From Sequoia sempervirens (Eukaryota > Streptophyta > Pinopsida > Cupressales > Cupressaceae), in NCBI GenBank assembly GCA_007258455.2, contig VDFB02373365.1, positions 226,188,348-226,252,347 of the forward strand: a stretch of DNA of 64,000 bases, read 5' to 3'. The notes beneath the pieces are model-generated. The model saw only the letters and a program-made list of their open reading frames with translations, did no database searches and was not told the DNA's origin. Shown piece by piece: positions 1 to 10,940 of this stretch. Made by a program: the position numbers and the translations under genes. Numbering within the stretch: position 1 is the first letter of the stretch; each line of letters starts with the position of its first letter.

Positions 1-16
1 TGGGTTGGAGTGGGTC

Positions 17-74
17 TACCCTATTAATCTTAAAAAAAACTAACTTACCCTATTAATCTTAAAAAAAACTAACT
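17..74. repeat. 29-bp tandem duplication
   Basis: Two exact adjacent copies of a 29-bp AT-rich unit lie at 17-45 and 46-74. It sits just before the palindromic motif at 80-97. No coding content is seen. It may be a subterminal duplication of the element that follows. Confidence 0.85.
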
Positions 75-79
75 TTATT

Positions 80-167
80 ATAATGCGAGTGCATTATGAA
101 TAAGTAGATACATGGTCGTTTAGGAAGAAATAAAGCGCTTATGTTATAAGGTGAGCACATTATAGCG
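80..167 (+). promoter_or_regulatory. Palindrome-like GCGAG/CTCGC motif region, possible transposon end or promoter
   Basis: An 18-bp motif (ATAATGCGAGTGCATTAT, 80-97) and a related GTGAGCACATTATAGCG stretch (151-167) occur here. Nearly the same motif is found at 43311-43328 in opposite orientation, just upstream of another transposon-like gene. The shared position ahead of two transposon genes suggests a terminal or promoter element. The end of the element itself cannot be defined because the window starts here. Confidence 0.35.
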
Positions 168-719
168 TGACCGCATTTTGTATTGCACTAAAAATGGTTA
201 AAAAAACACAATATACCCATGATGCTGGCCCACATTCTGTATATTCTCCTTGTTCTACGCATGCTCTGACAAAAAGTAGCTTTTTGGTGATTGAGTGAAG
301 TGTGCATGCATGATTTTTAGACTCCACCACTTTTTCATGATATTTCCATCACCTTTGCATGAAATAGCAGAGTTTTCACATTGAAAGGCATATAATATCA
401 ATTCAAGTTTGAATTACAGTGATAATTGATATACAATTGAAGTTTAGAGGGGAACAAGCTTTTGAAAAAGTCAAAATTTTGAGGAGTTTGAGGAAAGAAG
501 AAGCAAAGGCTACATTATTGGGTAGAACTCCTCCATTTGAAACTTTGGTTTTTTAGGTATGTGAAGTCTTTGTACATTTTCTTTCATTCTATTATGGCTT
601 GCTTTCATTTTTGTTATTTTGCTTATTTCATGTTGATCAAATTGTTTGTTTGTCATGTTACAACCTTAGGTTGTCAATGGATATTTTAAATTACACAATT
701 CTATACACTTTCCTATTGC

Positions 720-900
720 ATTTTTAAACCACATCTCTTTGAGGCTTTTTCTTAAATTTAACAATTGACTTTCTTTGTGTATGCTTCCAAAGCTTTCATT
801 GAGGTATTTTCTCAAACAATTAAACAAATCAGCTAATTGCCTTGTCTATGCTACCAAATTTTCCATACATGTCTCTAAAAATTTGGAATATACTCCTAAT
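720..900. repeat. Dispersed foldback-family fragment
   Basis: The segment holds the phrases CTTTGAGGCTTTTTC and TTGCCTTGTCTATGCTACC, which also occur in both orientations in the cluster at 11757-13016 and again near 41341-41405. It appears to be a diverged copy of the same inverted-repeat family. The open frame that overlaps it shows no protein similarity I recognise. Confidence 0.5.
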
Positions 901-2262
901 GCAGTAGGGGAAGGCCTACAACACACAAAGACACAACTCCAATCTATAAACAAATTTACAATTTACAATTCCATCACGACCTCTTCTTTCAACAAATTCA
1001 CATTATTCAGGTTGTAGCATATCAAAGTCACTCAATCAGGTATAATTCCCCACACAACCTTCTCACTTCTCAGTAGACCCACAAATCCAAAAACATTCTT
1101 TACTTAGGTCTCAAAACAAAAGATTTTCAAGGTTTTAGGACCTTGCATGCTCAAATAGGTTTCCAAGGCCTTCCAAGCATCACCAAAGCATCAAACAAGT
1201 TTTTTCAGGGTCTGCAAAAACAAAATAAGCCTTCATTAGGCCTTTAGCTTCATTAGATCTCAAAAACACCACTTTGGTTCCTCCTTTTCATGCCAAAAAC
1301 TCACATTCTTAGCCTGAGATAACATCACCAGCCCTATAGATGCCTTACCACTATTAAAAGAAACATGAAACTTGAAAACAACATATTACAGGCCTTCCCT
1401 CTGAATCACATGTCACCACAATAGGAGGAAAGGCTCCATCTTTAAATTAAAGTAAAACTCATACCCTCCTGGTCTGTACAGGTTGATAATGAAGAATGGA
1501 GTTTTTTCGTTCACCAAAACAACCAAAGGAGTCTCAAAATAGATTGAAGTCCAAGTTAAGACCTGACACCATAGTGATTTGTTGTTCTATAGACCTAGGA
1601 CCATTTAGACACCTTTATTTTACCCATTACAGAGCCTTTCAACATATCCAACAATCACTAATGCTTGTTTTGTACCAAACTGCACAAATTATTAAGTTTT
1701 CTACACTTTTAAGGGCCCAAATTAGCCCACTTTTACAAAGGGACCACCTTCAAAATGTGTCCAAATCTCCTAAAACATTGGGGCAGCACTTTATATCTAT
1801 CAAAACTTCAAATTATAGCATTAGATTGTAGAGATTCAATCATTTACCACCCAAACCATAAAATCCTCTCCCTAGGCTTAGAAACTATATGTTTTATTGA
1901 AAGTAGCACTTGCCAAACACTCCAAAACTTGAAAAATATTGAAACAAGCCTAATATACCTTTTTCATGCTCAATCTAACATAAAATAATGCTGCCTAACT
2001 TAGAAACTCAATTTCAGTCACCAAAAGCTCAATTTTGTTAAGGAAAACTCAACATTTCCTCATTTGGTTTGACGCCCAATCCAATATCATCCTCCATTCA
2101 AGTTTATCATGGCCTTTTATAATGTTTCCCTCTTAAAACAAACCACTTCAACTTCTAAAACTAACATTTGAAAGAGGTGACCGTTGGTCTCCCTCTTTAA
2201 TAGACTTTTACAACCCTTCACTATTAGTTAATTTGACTTGACTTAGCACTTTTTGCATAGGT
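900..2262. other. No gene recognised; probable transposon leader or intron
   Basis: Several short open frames overlap here, but none has recognisable motifs and the base composition is not coding-like. A splice-donor-like AG|GTATGT lies near 556-563 and an acceptor-like CATAG ends about 2262, just before the ATG of the transposase-like gene. The stretch could be that gene's first intron and leader. This is inference from splice-like sites only. Confidence 0.3.
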
Positions 2263-5200
2263 AAAATTATTCGTCATGCCGAAGAAATGAATTGTTAAAA
2301 GGAAAAAAATAGCAGATGATCAGCTCCAAAACTTTAGAGATAAAGAGAAAAAATGGATGAGGGAATATCGTGAAAAGCAGAAATTGGGAACGATTGACAA
2401 AAACAAGCCAGTTGAAGAGGAACCTCAACTATCAAAAAGAGAAAAGAAATTGACAACACAAAGGGCACGAATGCGAAAGAGTCATGCTAGGGGAGATGCA
2501 TATACTGAAGTTGGAGACACACCCTTTACCACAAGTGAATATGAAGGGACACCATTAAGCACAAGCGAATATGGATGGACACCATCTACCACAAGTGAGT
2601 ATGGTTGGACACCATCCACCACATCTAAAGTTGAGAGTACATTATCACTTGGATTTGATGAACAAGGTATGCCATCATCCCCAAGTGAACCTCAAGGTAT
2701 GTATTCTATTCCACCCTTGGTTGAAGGTACATAATCTAGCCCACCTCAATTAAATATTGGTGAAATTGCTAATGTTGAGATGTATGTACCTAAGAGAACA
2801 CCACATAGAATTTTATGTAGAAAGCCAAAGTTTTTGATTAATATTGATGAGGATATTTTGTAGTACATGGAAGGTAAGATTCCATAATGCACTTGTAGAA
2901 GATATGATGATAAGATTTGGAAAATTTTCTTTGAAAGGCTAAATGAGACTAGAATATGTCAACTATTTGTTCAAATGATGTGGGGTTTAAAGCACAGAAA
3001 CATCATGAAGACTCTTGGGTTGAGAACATCGAATGCATCAAGTGAAAACACTATTGTGAAGAATCTAATGGATTCTTATGAGAGTGTGAGTAAGACCTCA
3101 TGCTCAAAGGATAGTAATGTCACTCGACGTGTCATTACATCGACTTTGGTAAGGTATCAAACAAAGAGATCTTGTCTCATTAAAAAGACAAGTGAGCAAA
3201 TGGGAATTAGTAGAAAAATTTTATCAAAATCTGTTCAAAGGCAGAAAAGAATTGAGGGCACCGTTTCAAATGAATTATGGGAATTTTCAGGAAGACTACC
3301 ACATAAAGATAAAAAAATTGTTGAAGCATTGAGAACACTAATTAAAGATTATTGGAAGAATAATACAAGGCCATCTCCAAATCAAGGGGATGTCGTAAGA
3401 AGGAGAATCGGTAGTCAGAACCGTGAGCCACATTCAAAGAATTTTTTGGATATGACTTAGACCCAATTTTTTCATAAATTGCAAAATGCTTATCCTCAAA
3501 TTAGTATTTCTCAAATATTTTTTGAAATGATTAAACATTTTTATGTCAAGATAAATCACACATGCAATACTTGTTGTTGTAGACTACATATTGAATTCGC
3601 TAACCATTATGATGTTTATCATTCTATATGTTTAGATTTGCATACTAATGATGTTTTGTAGGATTGTGGCATAGAAGCCCCACCAAAATATTCATGAGAG
3701 TTTTTATCAAAAAATTTATGTCAAATAGAGGATGGCCAAATATTCTATAGGACAACATGCTTGGATGGTTCATGCGAGCGTTGCAGTGGCTTGCAATGAA
3801 TGCCAGTATGTCAACATATGGAAAGCATAGATGAGGTGGGGCATAAACTAGTAGATTTTAGGAGGTGTAAAATAGTGGCATACACTACAAAAGATGAGTC
3901 TCTAGAAAAAATGTGTGATTTGGTTATTGAGAAGATTCCAGTGTATCAGTTTATGTCCATGTTTCGTGACAATCTAGTGCATGAGTATGCAAGGCATAAC
4001 CATAGAGATCGATGGTTGGACACACAATTCAAGCTATGCAAGGATACCTTTCCAATTGGTAGCATAGTATCAGTCGTTGAATTTACAAAGAACTACACTC
4101 TATAGCCATAGTGTGAGGTGCAATCACAATATTACAACTCCACATAGGTTTTGATATTTGTGTACATAGCATTCATTCATGCAACTGATAGTACAGAGGA
4201 CCAAAGGAAGGTATTGAGGGAGTATCACTTTTATATTGGTGATGATCACACACATTCTCTAGAGTTTGTGCAAGGTTGCTTCCAGATGTTCTATAGTGAT
4301 TTGGCTCGAAGGGGAATAGCATAAGGTTGGCATATAATATGGTTAGAAAACTGTGTAGCATAGTTCAAGAACACACGCATGTTCTACTGGTTGTGCAGGA
4401 TACATCTCACTACAGGTGTTCAACGTATGTGGAACTTTTGTGAGGCTGGCCATGGAAAGGGGGAGCATGATGGTGGAGGAGCATGCTATAAAAGAGCATT
4501 ATCATGAGAAGAGTTAAAGTATAAAGACAGTGCAAAGTTGACAGATGCAAGTTCAATTGTCAAGTGGTGTAATGCTTCGATGGGTCTAGGTAATGAAGCT
4601 ATGTCTTTAGTTCATATATTTTTTTGGTTGATGGATGATACTAACATTACACCATATGAGGATTGTTGTACACTAACAGGATCGAGTGAGTTACAATATT
4701 TCCTTAGCTCAAATGCAGGTTCATGGAGTATCGATACACGTAAAATGACATGCTTTTCTTTTTCATGTACAATGCAATCCTAGAATGATTGTGAGTCAGG
4801 GAAGTGGGTTGACAAATGGTTGACAAGTTATCTTACCCCACTTCACACATATTTCCCTCTGACGACATTGGAACTAATAGATGAAATCATCAGTCGACTC
4901 TGACCACATATCAGATCTAGTTCAACTAGGTAATATATCTACTTGCTTAGTTTTTCAAATTCCATATTGTTATCTTAATTTGTATTATATTCATAATGTT
5001 GACTAATTTCAAGTGATTTTATGCACATATCAAAACAGGGAATGTTTATGCAGTTATTGCAGATGAAGAAAACAAAGAGGGAATAGACTATTACTTGTGT
5101 CGTGTTGAGGCCAAAAAGAAATTGGAAGCCCCAATTATAGATGGAGAAAACATCGAATACCCTACAGGCTCAGTTGTTGTTACTGGAATGTGGCTTAGAA

Positions 5201-5421
5201 GGTACCCACATAAGAGTGTTAAACATTGGATATTTGAGGACTTTGACACGCATCGTAAGATTCTTCATTACTCGTACCTTGTTGTGGCATCCAATGTTCA
5301 TTTGAGAAAATATGGGGGTATACCTTTGAACAAGACCTTGTGGAAGGTCCGTGAGTCTAACCATGAGGCAATACTTGACACAATAAAGAGTAGAGTAGAT
5401 CCGGATGGTTCATTGGATTAA
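2263..5421 (+). pseudogene. Decayed DDE-like transposase gene with a GHGKG..DG signature
   Basis: The gene-like region starts at an acceptor-like AG with ATG CCG AAG near 2277, followed by a stop. A basic N-terminal region (SKREKKLTTQRARMRKS) leads into a 30-bp in-phase repeat. Next come 2975-3460 (QMGISRKIL, a helix-turn-helix-like stretch), a Cys-rich block (CNTCCCRLH, about 3570), and VVEFTKNYTL (about 4075-4105). After an apparent loss of frame follow FKNTRMFYWLCRIHL and EAGHGKGEHDG (about 4440-4475). A last exon-like part is at 5095-5421. From memory, animal and plant transposon-derived proteins of unnamed families share the order D-F-x-E-N-Y, D-N-C, GHGKG..DG..G, typical of an RNase H-fold transposase. 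Here the expected Asp residues are changed in at least two blocks, and several stops are present, so the gene is dead. Introns seem to lie near 3600-3660 and 4932-5039. The family assignment is tentative. Confidence 0.55.
2521..2630 (+). repeat. 30-bp in-frame minisatellite inside the transposase-like gene
   Basis: Units of exactly 30 bp run at 2521-2550, 2551-2580, 2581-2610 and partly beyond. Each encodes ten residues of the type TTSEYGWTPS. The period is a multiple of three, so the repeat kept the frame. It adds a low-complexity Ser/Thr linker. Confidence 0.85.
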
Positions 5422-5559
5422 TTTGTAATTATATGCACAATGGTTCTTATTAATTTATACTTGTATCCACGTTAATTTTTTTGATGCCAATGCTATCATG
5501 TCTTATTTTACTTTGTGTGTCTATAAGTAACCTGATAAACATTGAATGGTGTCCCCTTG

Positions 5560-5655
5560 CAAAAAATGTAGATTTATGAGCCATCCAAGAGAATATCAAG
5601 TATAAAAGCAATGCAACATCCCTATTTTGATGATCTTGAAAAATCTCAATTATCA
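5560..5655 (+). pseudogene. B-type cyclin-dependent kinase C-terminal fragment, copy 1
   Basis: The frame reads YEPSKRIS...KAMQHPYFDDLEKSQL, which matches the end of the kinase domain of plant CDKB proteins (the usual form is xDP/EPxxRISAKxAxxHPYFDxLDKSQ). The piece is only about 28 codons. The upstream CCTTGCAAAAAATGTAG looks like an intron 3' end and is shared with copy 2 at about 6003, so an intron-exon segment was duplicated. The rest of the kinase is absent. The downstream frame to 5844 is not recognised. The match is short, so another CMGC kinase cannot be excluded. Confidence 0.5.
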
Positions 5656-5964
5656 TTTTCAGCCATTACAAAAGTAAGTGCAAAGCTTGGTGAGGGAATT
5701 TCAAATTATTCATTTGAAGTTAACCTTATCATGAGCACCTATGATGTAGAAATTATAGGAGCACCTCGAATTTCAAGATATTCTAGATTCATGAGAGTTG
5801 TTGTGTGCAATAGGTATCTTGGAACTCGCAGTGAAGATGTATGACCAGGAGTGACTAAGTTGACAAATTTCCATGCCTATCTATAAGTGTCTTCTATCTA
5901 TTTTCATTTCATTTCCATTTTGGATGGGTTGTTTCTTTTTATTCTTTTACTTTGCATACATCTG

Positions 5965-6054
5965 TAACTAAACTAGTAAAAATTGATTGGTCTCTCCTTG
6001 CAAAAAATGTTGATTTTTGAGCCATCAAAGAGAATCTCAACGAAAAAGGCAATG
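5965..6054 (+). pseudogene. B-type cyclin-dependent kinase fragment, copy 2
   Basis: The same intron-end sequence as copy 1 is followed by FEPSKRISTKKAMH, after which similarity stops and SPT16-like sequence begins about 30 bp further on. The two fragments are about 440 bp apart. The kinase piece is therefore joined directly to a different gene, as seen in gene-fragment capture or repeated illegitimate recombination. Confidence 0.5.
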
Positions 6055-6084
6055 CACAAATTGAGGGTGAGGTGTGGGTACTCC

Positions 6085-6912
6085 TGAACCATTCAATTTT
6101 CAAAAACAAAGTCAATTAGGTTGGCAGACATCTAGAGCGGGCTAGCATTTGGTGGAAGAGAAAGAAAGATGACTGGAACTCTAGAGGCCCACCATACTAG
6201 ATTTTAGTATTGAACCATGAGATTAGAAGAGAGATTTGATATCACGTATCAAAACATTAAGCATGCATTCTTCCAACCAATAGAGATGGAGATGATTACT
6301 TTGCTTCATTTTCATTTGCATAAGCATATCAAGGCATGGGAACCAAGAAGACCAAGGATGTCCATTTTTATGTGGAGGTAATGAATGTGGTCCAAAATTT
6401 AGGAGGGTCAAGAAGATAAATGTATGATCTTGATGAAATTGAGGAAGAACAACAAGAGAGGGACATGAAAAATAAAATCAATACAGAGTTTCAAGGTTTT
6501 GTCAAGTGAGTAAGAGAGCTATGGGAGCAGCCTCATCTAAAATATTTTGAACTAGACTTTGATATGTACCATTGAGAGAGATTGGTTTTCATGGAGTTCC
6601 TTTCAAAGCCTCTTCTTTTATTATTCTTATGGTAAACTATTTGGTAGAGTTGGTGCAATTACCTTTCTTAGTAGTAATCGCTATTAGTGAGATTGAGATT
6701 GTTAACCTTGAGAGAGTACGACTTGGGAAAAAGGAATTTTATATGGCTATTTATTTCAAAGACTTCAAGCGGGATGTACTCCACATTGACGCCATTCCTC
6801 AATCTTCACTTGATGGCATCAAGGAATGGCTGAACTCCATGTTTATAAAGTATTATGAAAGTAGAATGAATTTGTACTAGCAGCCAATTTTGAAGACTAT
6901 TATTGATGATTG
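6085..6912 (+). pseudogene. SPT16: SPT16 (FACT complex) pseudogene fragment, copy A
   Basis: SPT16 is the large subunit of the FACT histone chaperone, which moves nucleosomes ahead of RNA polymerase II in the nucleus. This copy covers the middle to C-terminal part of the plant protein: the FGGRxRKMTGTLEAHH block, NIKHAFFQP, LLHFHLHKHI, the DEIEEEQQERDMKNK linker (about 6430-6475), IGFHGVPFKASSF (6575), EIEIVNLERVRLG (6690), FKDFKRDVLHIDAIPQSSL, IKEWLNSMF, YYESRMNLY and QPILKTIIDD (to about 6912). Stops and small frame changes break it. The usual acidic tail is missing. No intron is visible, so it could be retrocopied or come from an intronless part of the parent gene. Confidence 0.85.
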
Positions 6913-7354
6913 AAAGCACATCAACCATGTGGTACAAATGATTAAATAACAAAGATGATTTGTAGTAGTGAAAGAGTTTGAAAAGGAAGAGAGAGTTACA
7001 TTGGTGACTCAGGAGAAACTTTAGCTTTTAAAAAACAAATCCAATTAGGTTGGTAGATGTGTGGATCAAGCCAACATTTGGTGGAAGAGGAAGAAAGATG
7101 ACTAGAACTCTGGAGGCCCACCATACTAGATTTCGATATTCAACCATGAGAGCAGAAGAGAGAGTTGATATCATGTATCAAAACATTAAGCATGCATTCT
7201 TCCAACCAGCGGAGAAGGAGGTGATTACTTCACTTCATTTTCATTTGCATAACCATATCAAGGTGTGGGAACCAAGAAGACCAAGGATGTTGAGTTTTAT
7301 GTGGAGGTAATGGATGTGGTCCAAACTTTAAGATGGGAAAGAAGGTTAATGTAT
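6913..7354 (+). pseudogene. SPT16: SPT16 pseudogene fragment, copy B
   Basis: Directly after the ILKTIIDD end of copy A, the sequence jumps back to an earlier part of SPT16 (HINHVVQMIK, then TLVTQEKL). It continues through the FGGRGRKMTRTLEAHH, NIKHAFFQPAEKE and LHFHLHNHI blocks to VVQTL near 7325. The copy overlaps copy A in content, so it is a second copy and not a continuation. Stops interrupt the first third. The 86-codon open stretch 7050-7310 is the best-kept part. Confidence 0.8.
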
Positions 7355-7860
7355 GATTGTTAACCTTGAGAAAGTATTTATGTTGAGTAAATTTCCTTTA
7401 GATGCAAGGATTCAAAGCACATCAACCACATGTGGGACAAATTTTTAAATCCCAGAGATGATCTGTAGCAATGAAAGAGTCTGAAAAGGAAAACATAGCA
7501 ACACTGGTGACTCAGGAGAAACTTCAACTTTCAAAAACAAAGTCAATTAGGCTGGCAGATGTGTGGGTTGGGCCAACATTTGGTGGAAGAGGAAGAAAGA
7601 TGATTAGAACTCTGGAGGCCCACCATAATAGATTTTGGTATTCAACTATGAGAGTAGATGAGGGAGCTGATATCATGTATCAAAACATTAAGCATGCATT
7701 CCTCTAGCCAGTGGAGAAGGAGATGATTACTTTGCTTCATTTTCATTTGCATAAAAATATCAAGGCATGGGAACCGAGAAGACCAAGGATGTTGAGTTTT
7801 ATGTGGAGGTAATGGATATGGTCCAAACTTTAGGAGGGATAAGAAGGTCAATGCATGATT
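7355..7860 (+). pseudogene. SPT16: SPT16 pseudogene fragment, copy C, cut by an LTR-like end
   Basis: A third copy restarts with residues similar to the SPT16 stretch preceding copy B (YVE.ISFR.KDSKHINH). It repeats TLVTQEKLQLSKTKS, RLADVWVGPTFGGRGRKM, TLEAHHNRF, NIKHAF, LLHFHLHKN and VVQTLGG, and stops abruptly at about 7860. There TGGTGTAGGAGCACC begins, the same type of terminus as the LTRs at 37199 and 45806. So a retrotransposon end interrupts or bounds this copy. Confidence 0.8.
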
Positions 7861-8410
7861 GGTGTAGGAGCACCATTAAATAGGTTTTGTTCATCAAGGC
7901 AAATAAGGAGTAGAATATCATCAATTTACTAAATTTGGCTTGAAATTGTACATTTGAAGGTTTTGAGTCAATAAAAATAGATTTTTGACCCATTCCTCTT
8001 TTTGTAGCCTCTGTAACTTGAGGAATGGGTCTACACTAACATTATTAAGGTGTGGGAATGATGTGTTAGTGTTGGGGGGGTCTGAAAGTGAGATGGGTGT
8101 GAAACCCATGTGTGCAAAAGTGAGTTTTCTTAAAGAAAAATGGTGGTTTTGAAGAGTTAAATTGTATTTTTGTGTAGGGAAACATTATTTTATGATTGTT
8201 TGAGTAATTTTTAGGTTGTGGTTAGCTTTGGAAGTATCATTTTCAATAAACCCCTAGGGTTTTGGCTACAATAGAGGGTTTTATGGTTTACCCATTGTAC
8301 GGTGGTATAACTGAGATCTGATTGTGGATTTTGAAGTTTTGACACCTTAGAATGGCTTCCCCAAGATTTGGTAAAGTTTGGATAAGTTTACAGTATAGAC
8401 CCTTTATTTA
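7861..8410. mobile_element. LTR-like start, otherwise unassigned sequence
   Basis: The segment opens with TGGTGTAGGAGCACC, matching the 5' ends of the LTRs elsewhere in the window. No matching right end was found, so its extent is unknown. The overlapping minus-strand open frames have no recognisable content. It leads into the 358-bp tandem array, which could be part of the same element. Confidence 0.3.
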
Positions 8411-10940
8411 ACCAGATCGATCCCTTAAGGGTCCAAAGGGAAAAATGGCTGCAAACTTCAGCATGAGGTTACTCAGACACCGTGATGATTAGAACCTTCT
8501 CGTTTGATCCAATGGGACTATGTTGGGATATCTATAATAACCTCTCTTGGTTTTTATTTTTCTCGGAGTGGTTTTCTCGTGGTGTCCAGTTTTTAGTTGA
8601 TGAAAAAAGTGTCAAATGGAAGCAGTGGAAAGTTGCAAAGTGGTGCAAATTTTTTTCTACAACTCGTGTGACCAAACAGACTATTCCAATGCATCTGAAT
8701 AGGCATGTTTATGCTAGGAATGTTCCTCTTTTGTACCCAAATAGGAAGAATCACTCTGAGCTATGCTCAACCAGATCGATCCATAAAGGGTCCAAAGGGA
8801 AAATGGCTACAAACTTTAGCATGAAGTTACTTAGACACCATGATGCTTACAAACTTCTTGTCTAATATGATGGGATCATGTCAGGCCTCTCTACAATAAA
8901 CTCTCTCAGTTTTCGTTATCTCAGAGTGGTTTTCTCGTGGTGTCCATTTTTCAGTTGATGAAAAAAGTGTCAAATGAAAGTAGTGGAAAGTTGCAAAGTG
9001 GTGCAACTTTCGTTCTGCAACTCGAGTGACCAAACAAACTGTTCCAACATGTCTGAATAGTAATTTTTATGCTATGAATGGTCCTCTTTTATACCCAAAC
9101 ATGTGGAATCGCTTCGAGCTATGTTCAACTGGATCGATCCCTTAAGGGTCTAAAGGGAAAAATGGTTGCAAACTTCAGTATGAGGTTACTCGGACACCGT
9201 GATGCTTAAAATTTTTTTGTCTAATCTAATGGGATCATGGTGGGCCCCTCTACAATAACCTCTCTTCATTTTTGTTATCTCAGAGTGGTTTTCCCGTGGT
9301 GTCTAGTTTTTAGTTGATCAAAAAAGTGTCAAATGGAGGTAGTGGAAAGTTGAAAAGTGGTGCAACTTTTATTCTACAACTTGTGTGACCAAATATATTG
9401 TTCCAATGTGTCTGAATATGCATTTTCATGCTATGCATGGTCCTCTTTCACACCCAAACATGTATAATTGCTCTGGGCTATGTTCAACCGAAATGATCCG
9501 TTAAGGGTCCAAAGGGAAAAATGGTTGCAAACTTTAGCATGAGGTTACTCGGACACTATGATGCTTAGAAAATTCTTGTCTAATCTGATGGGAATATGTT
9601 GGGCCCCTATACAATAACCTCTCTCGGTTTTCATTATATCAAAGTGGTTTTCCCATGGTGTCTAGTTTTCAGTTGATGAAAAAAGTGACAAATTGTAGTG
9701 GAAAGTTGCAAAGTGGTGCATCTTTCGTTCTGCAACTCATGTGACCAAACGGACTATTTCAACACATATGAATAGGCATTTTTATGCTAGGAATGGTCCT
9801 CTTTTGCACCCAAACATGCGGAATTGCTTCGAGCTACGTTCAACCAGATCGATCCCTTAAGGGTCCAAAGGGAAAAATGGCTGCACACTTCATCATGAGG
9901 TTACTCAGACACCATGATGCTTAGAAACTTATCATTTGATCTGATGGGATCATGTTGGGCCCCTCTACAATAACCTCTCTCAGATTTCATTATTTCAGAG
10001 TGGTTTTCCCACGGTATACAATTTTTAGTTGATGAAAAAAGTGTCAAATGGAAGCAGTGGAAAGTTGCAAAGTGGTGCAACTTTCGTTCTGCAACTTGTG
10101 TGACCAAACGGACTGTTCCAACACATCTAAATAGGTGTATTTACATTAGGCATGGTCCTCTTTCATACCCAAACACATGAAATCGCTTTGAACTATGTTC
10201 AACTGGATTGATCCCTTAAGGGTCTAAATGACAAAATGGCTGCAAACTTCAGCATGAGGTTACTCAAACATCATGATTCTTAGAAACTTCTCATCTAATC
10301 CTATGGGATTGTGTTGGGCTCCTCTACAATAACCTCTCTTAGTTTTCATTATCTCGAAGCGGTTTTCCCATGGTGTCCAAGTTTCAGTTGATGAAAAAAG
10401 TGTCAAATGGAAGTAGTGGAAAGTTGCAAAGTGGTGCAACTTTCATTCTGTAACTTGTGTGACCAAACAAACTATTCCAACACATTAAAATAGGTATTTT
10501 TACGCTAGGCATGGTCCTCTTTCACACCCAAACATGTGGAATCACTCTGAGCTACGTTCAACCAGATTAATCCCTTAATGGTCCAAAGAGAAAAATGACT
10601 ACAAACTTCAGCATTACTCAGACACCGTGACACTTAAAAACTTCTTATCTGATCCCATGGGATCATGTTGGGCCACTCTACAATAAACTCTCTTCATTTT
10701 CATTATCCTAGAGTGGTTTTCTCATGGTGTCCAGATTTCAATTGATGGAAAAAGTGTCAAATGTAAGTAGTGGAAAGTTGCGAAGTGGTGCAACTTTCAT
10801 TCTGCAACTCGTGTGACCAAATGGGTTGTTCCAACACATTTTAATATGTATGTTCACGCTAGGAATGGTCATTTTTCTCACCCAAACATGCGTAATCACT
10901 CTGAGCTAAATTCAACTAGATCGATCCCTTAAGGGTTTGA
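8411..10940. repeat. Tandem array of seven ~358-bp monomers plus a partial eighth
   Basis: Monomers start at 8411, 8769, 9127, 9486, 9842, 10201, 10560 and 10914 with variants of AACCAGATCGATCCCTTAAG, so the period is 354-359 bp. Each carries the same ordered phrases, for example GTGGTGCAACTTTCGTTCTG and AGAGTGGTTTTCCCGTGGTG. By eye the monomers differ by several to about 10 percent. Open frames here, such as 8482-8865, are not kept from monomer to monomer and are probably chance. It could be a satellite array or an expanded internal repeat of a retroelement. Confidence 0.92.

Noticed and set aside
8482..8865. 127-codon open frame at the start of the tandem array
   Set aside because: It spans a monomer boundary, and the frame is not kept in the other monomers, so it is probably chance.
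8411..10940. Possible CRISPR-like array
   Set aside because: The 358-bp monomers are continuous tandem repeats without unique spacers, in a eukaryotic context.
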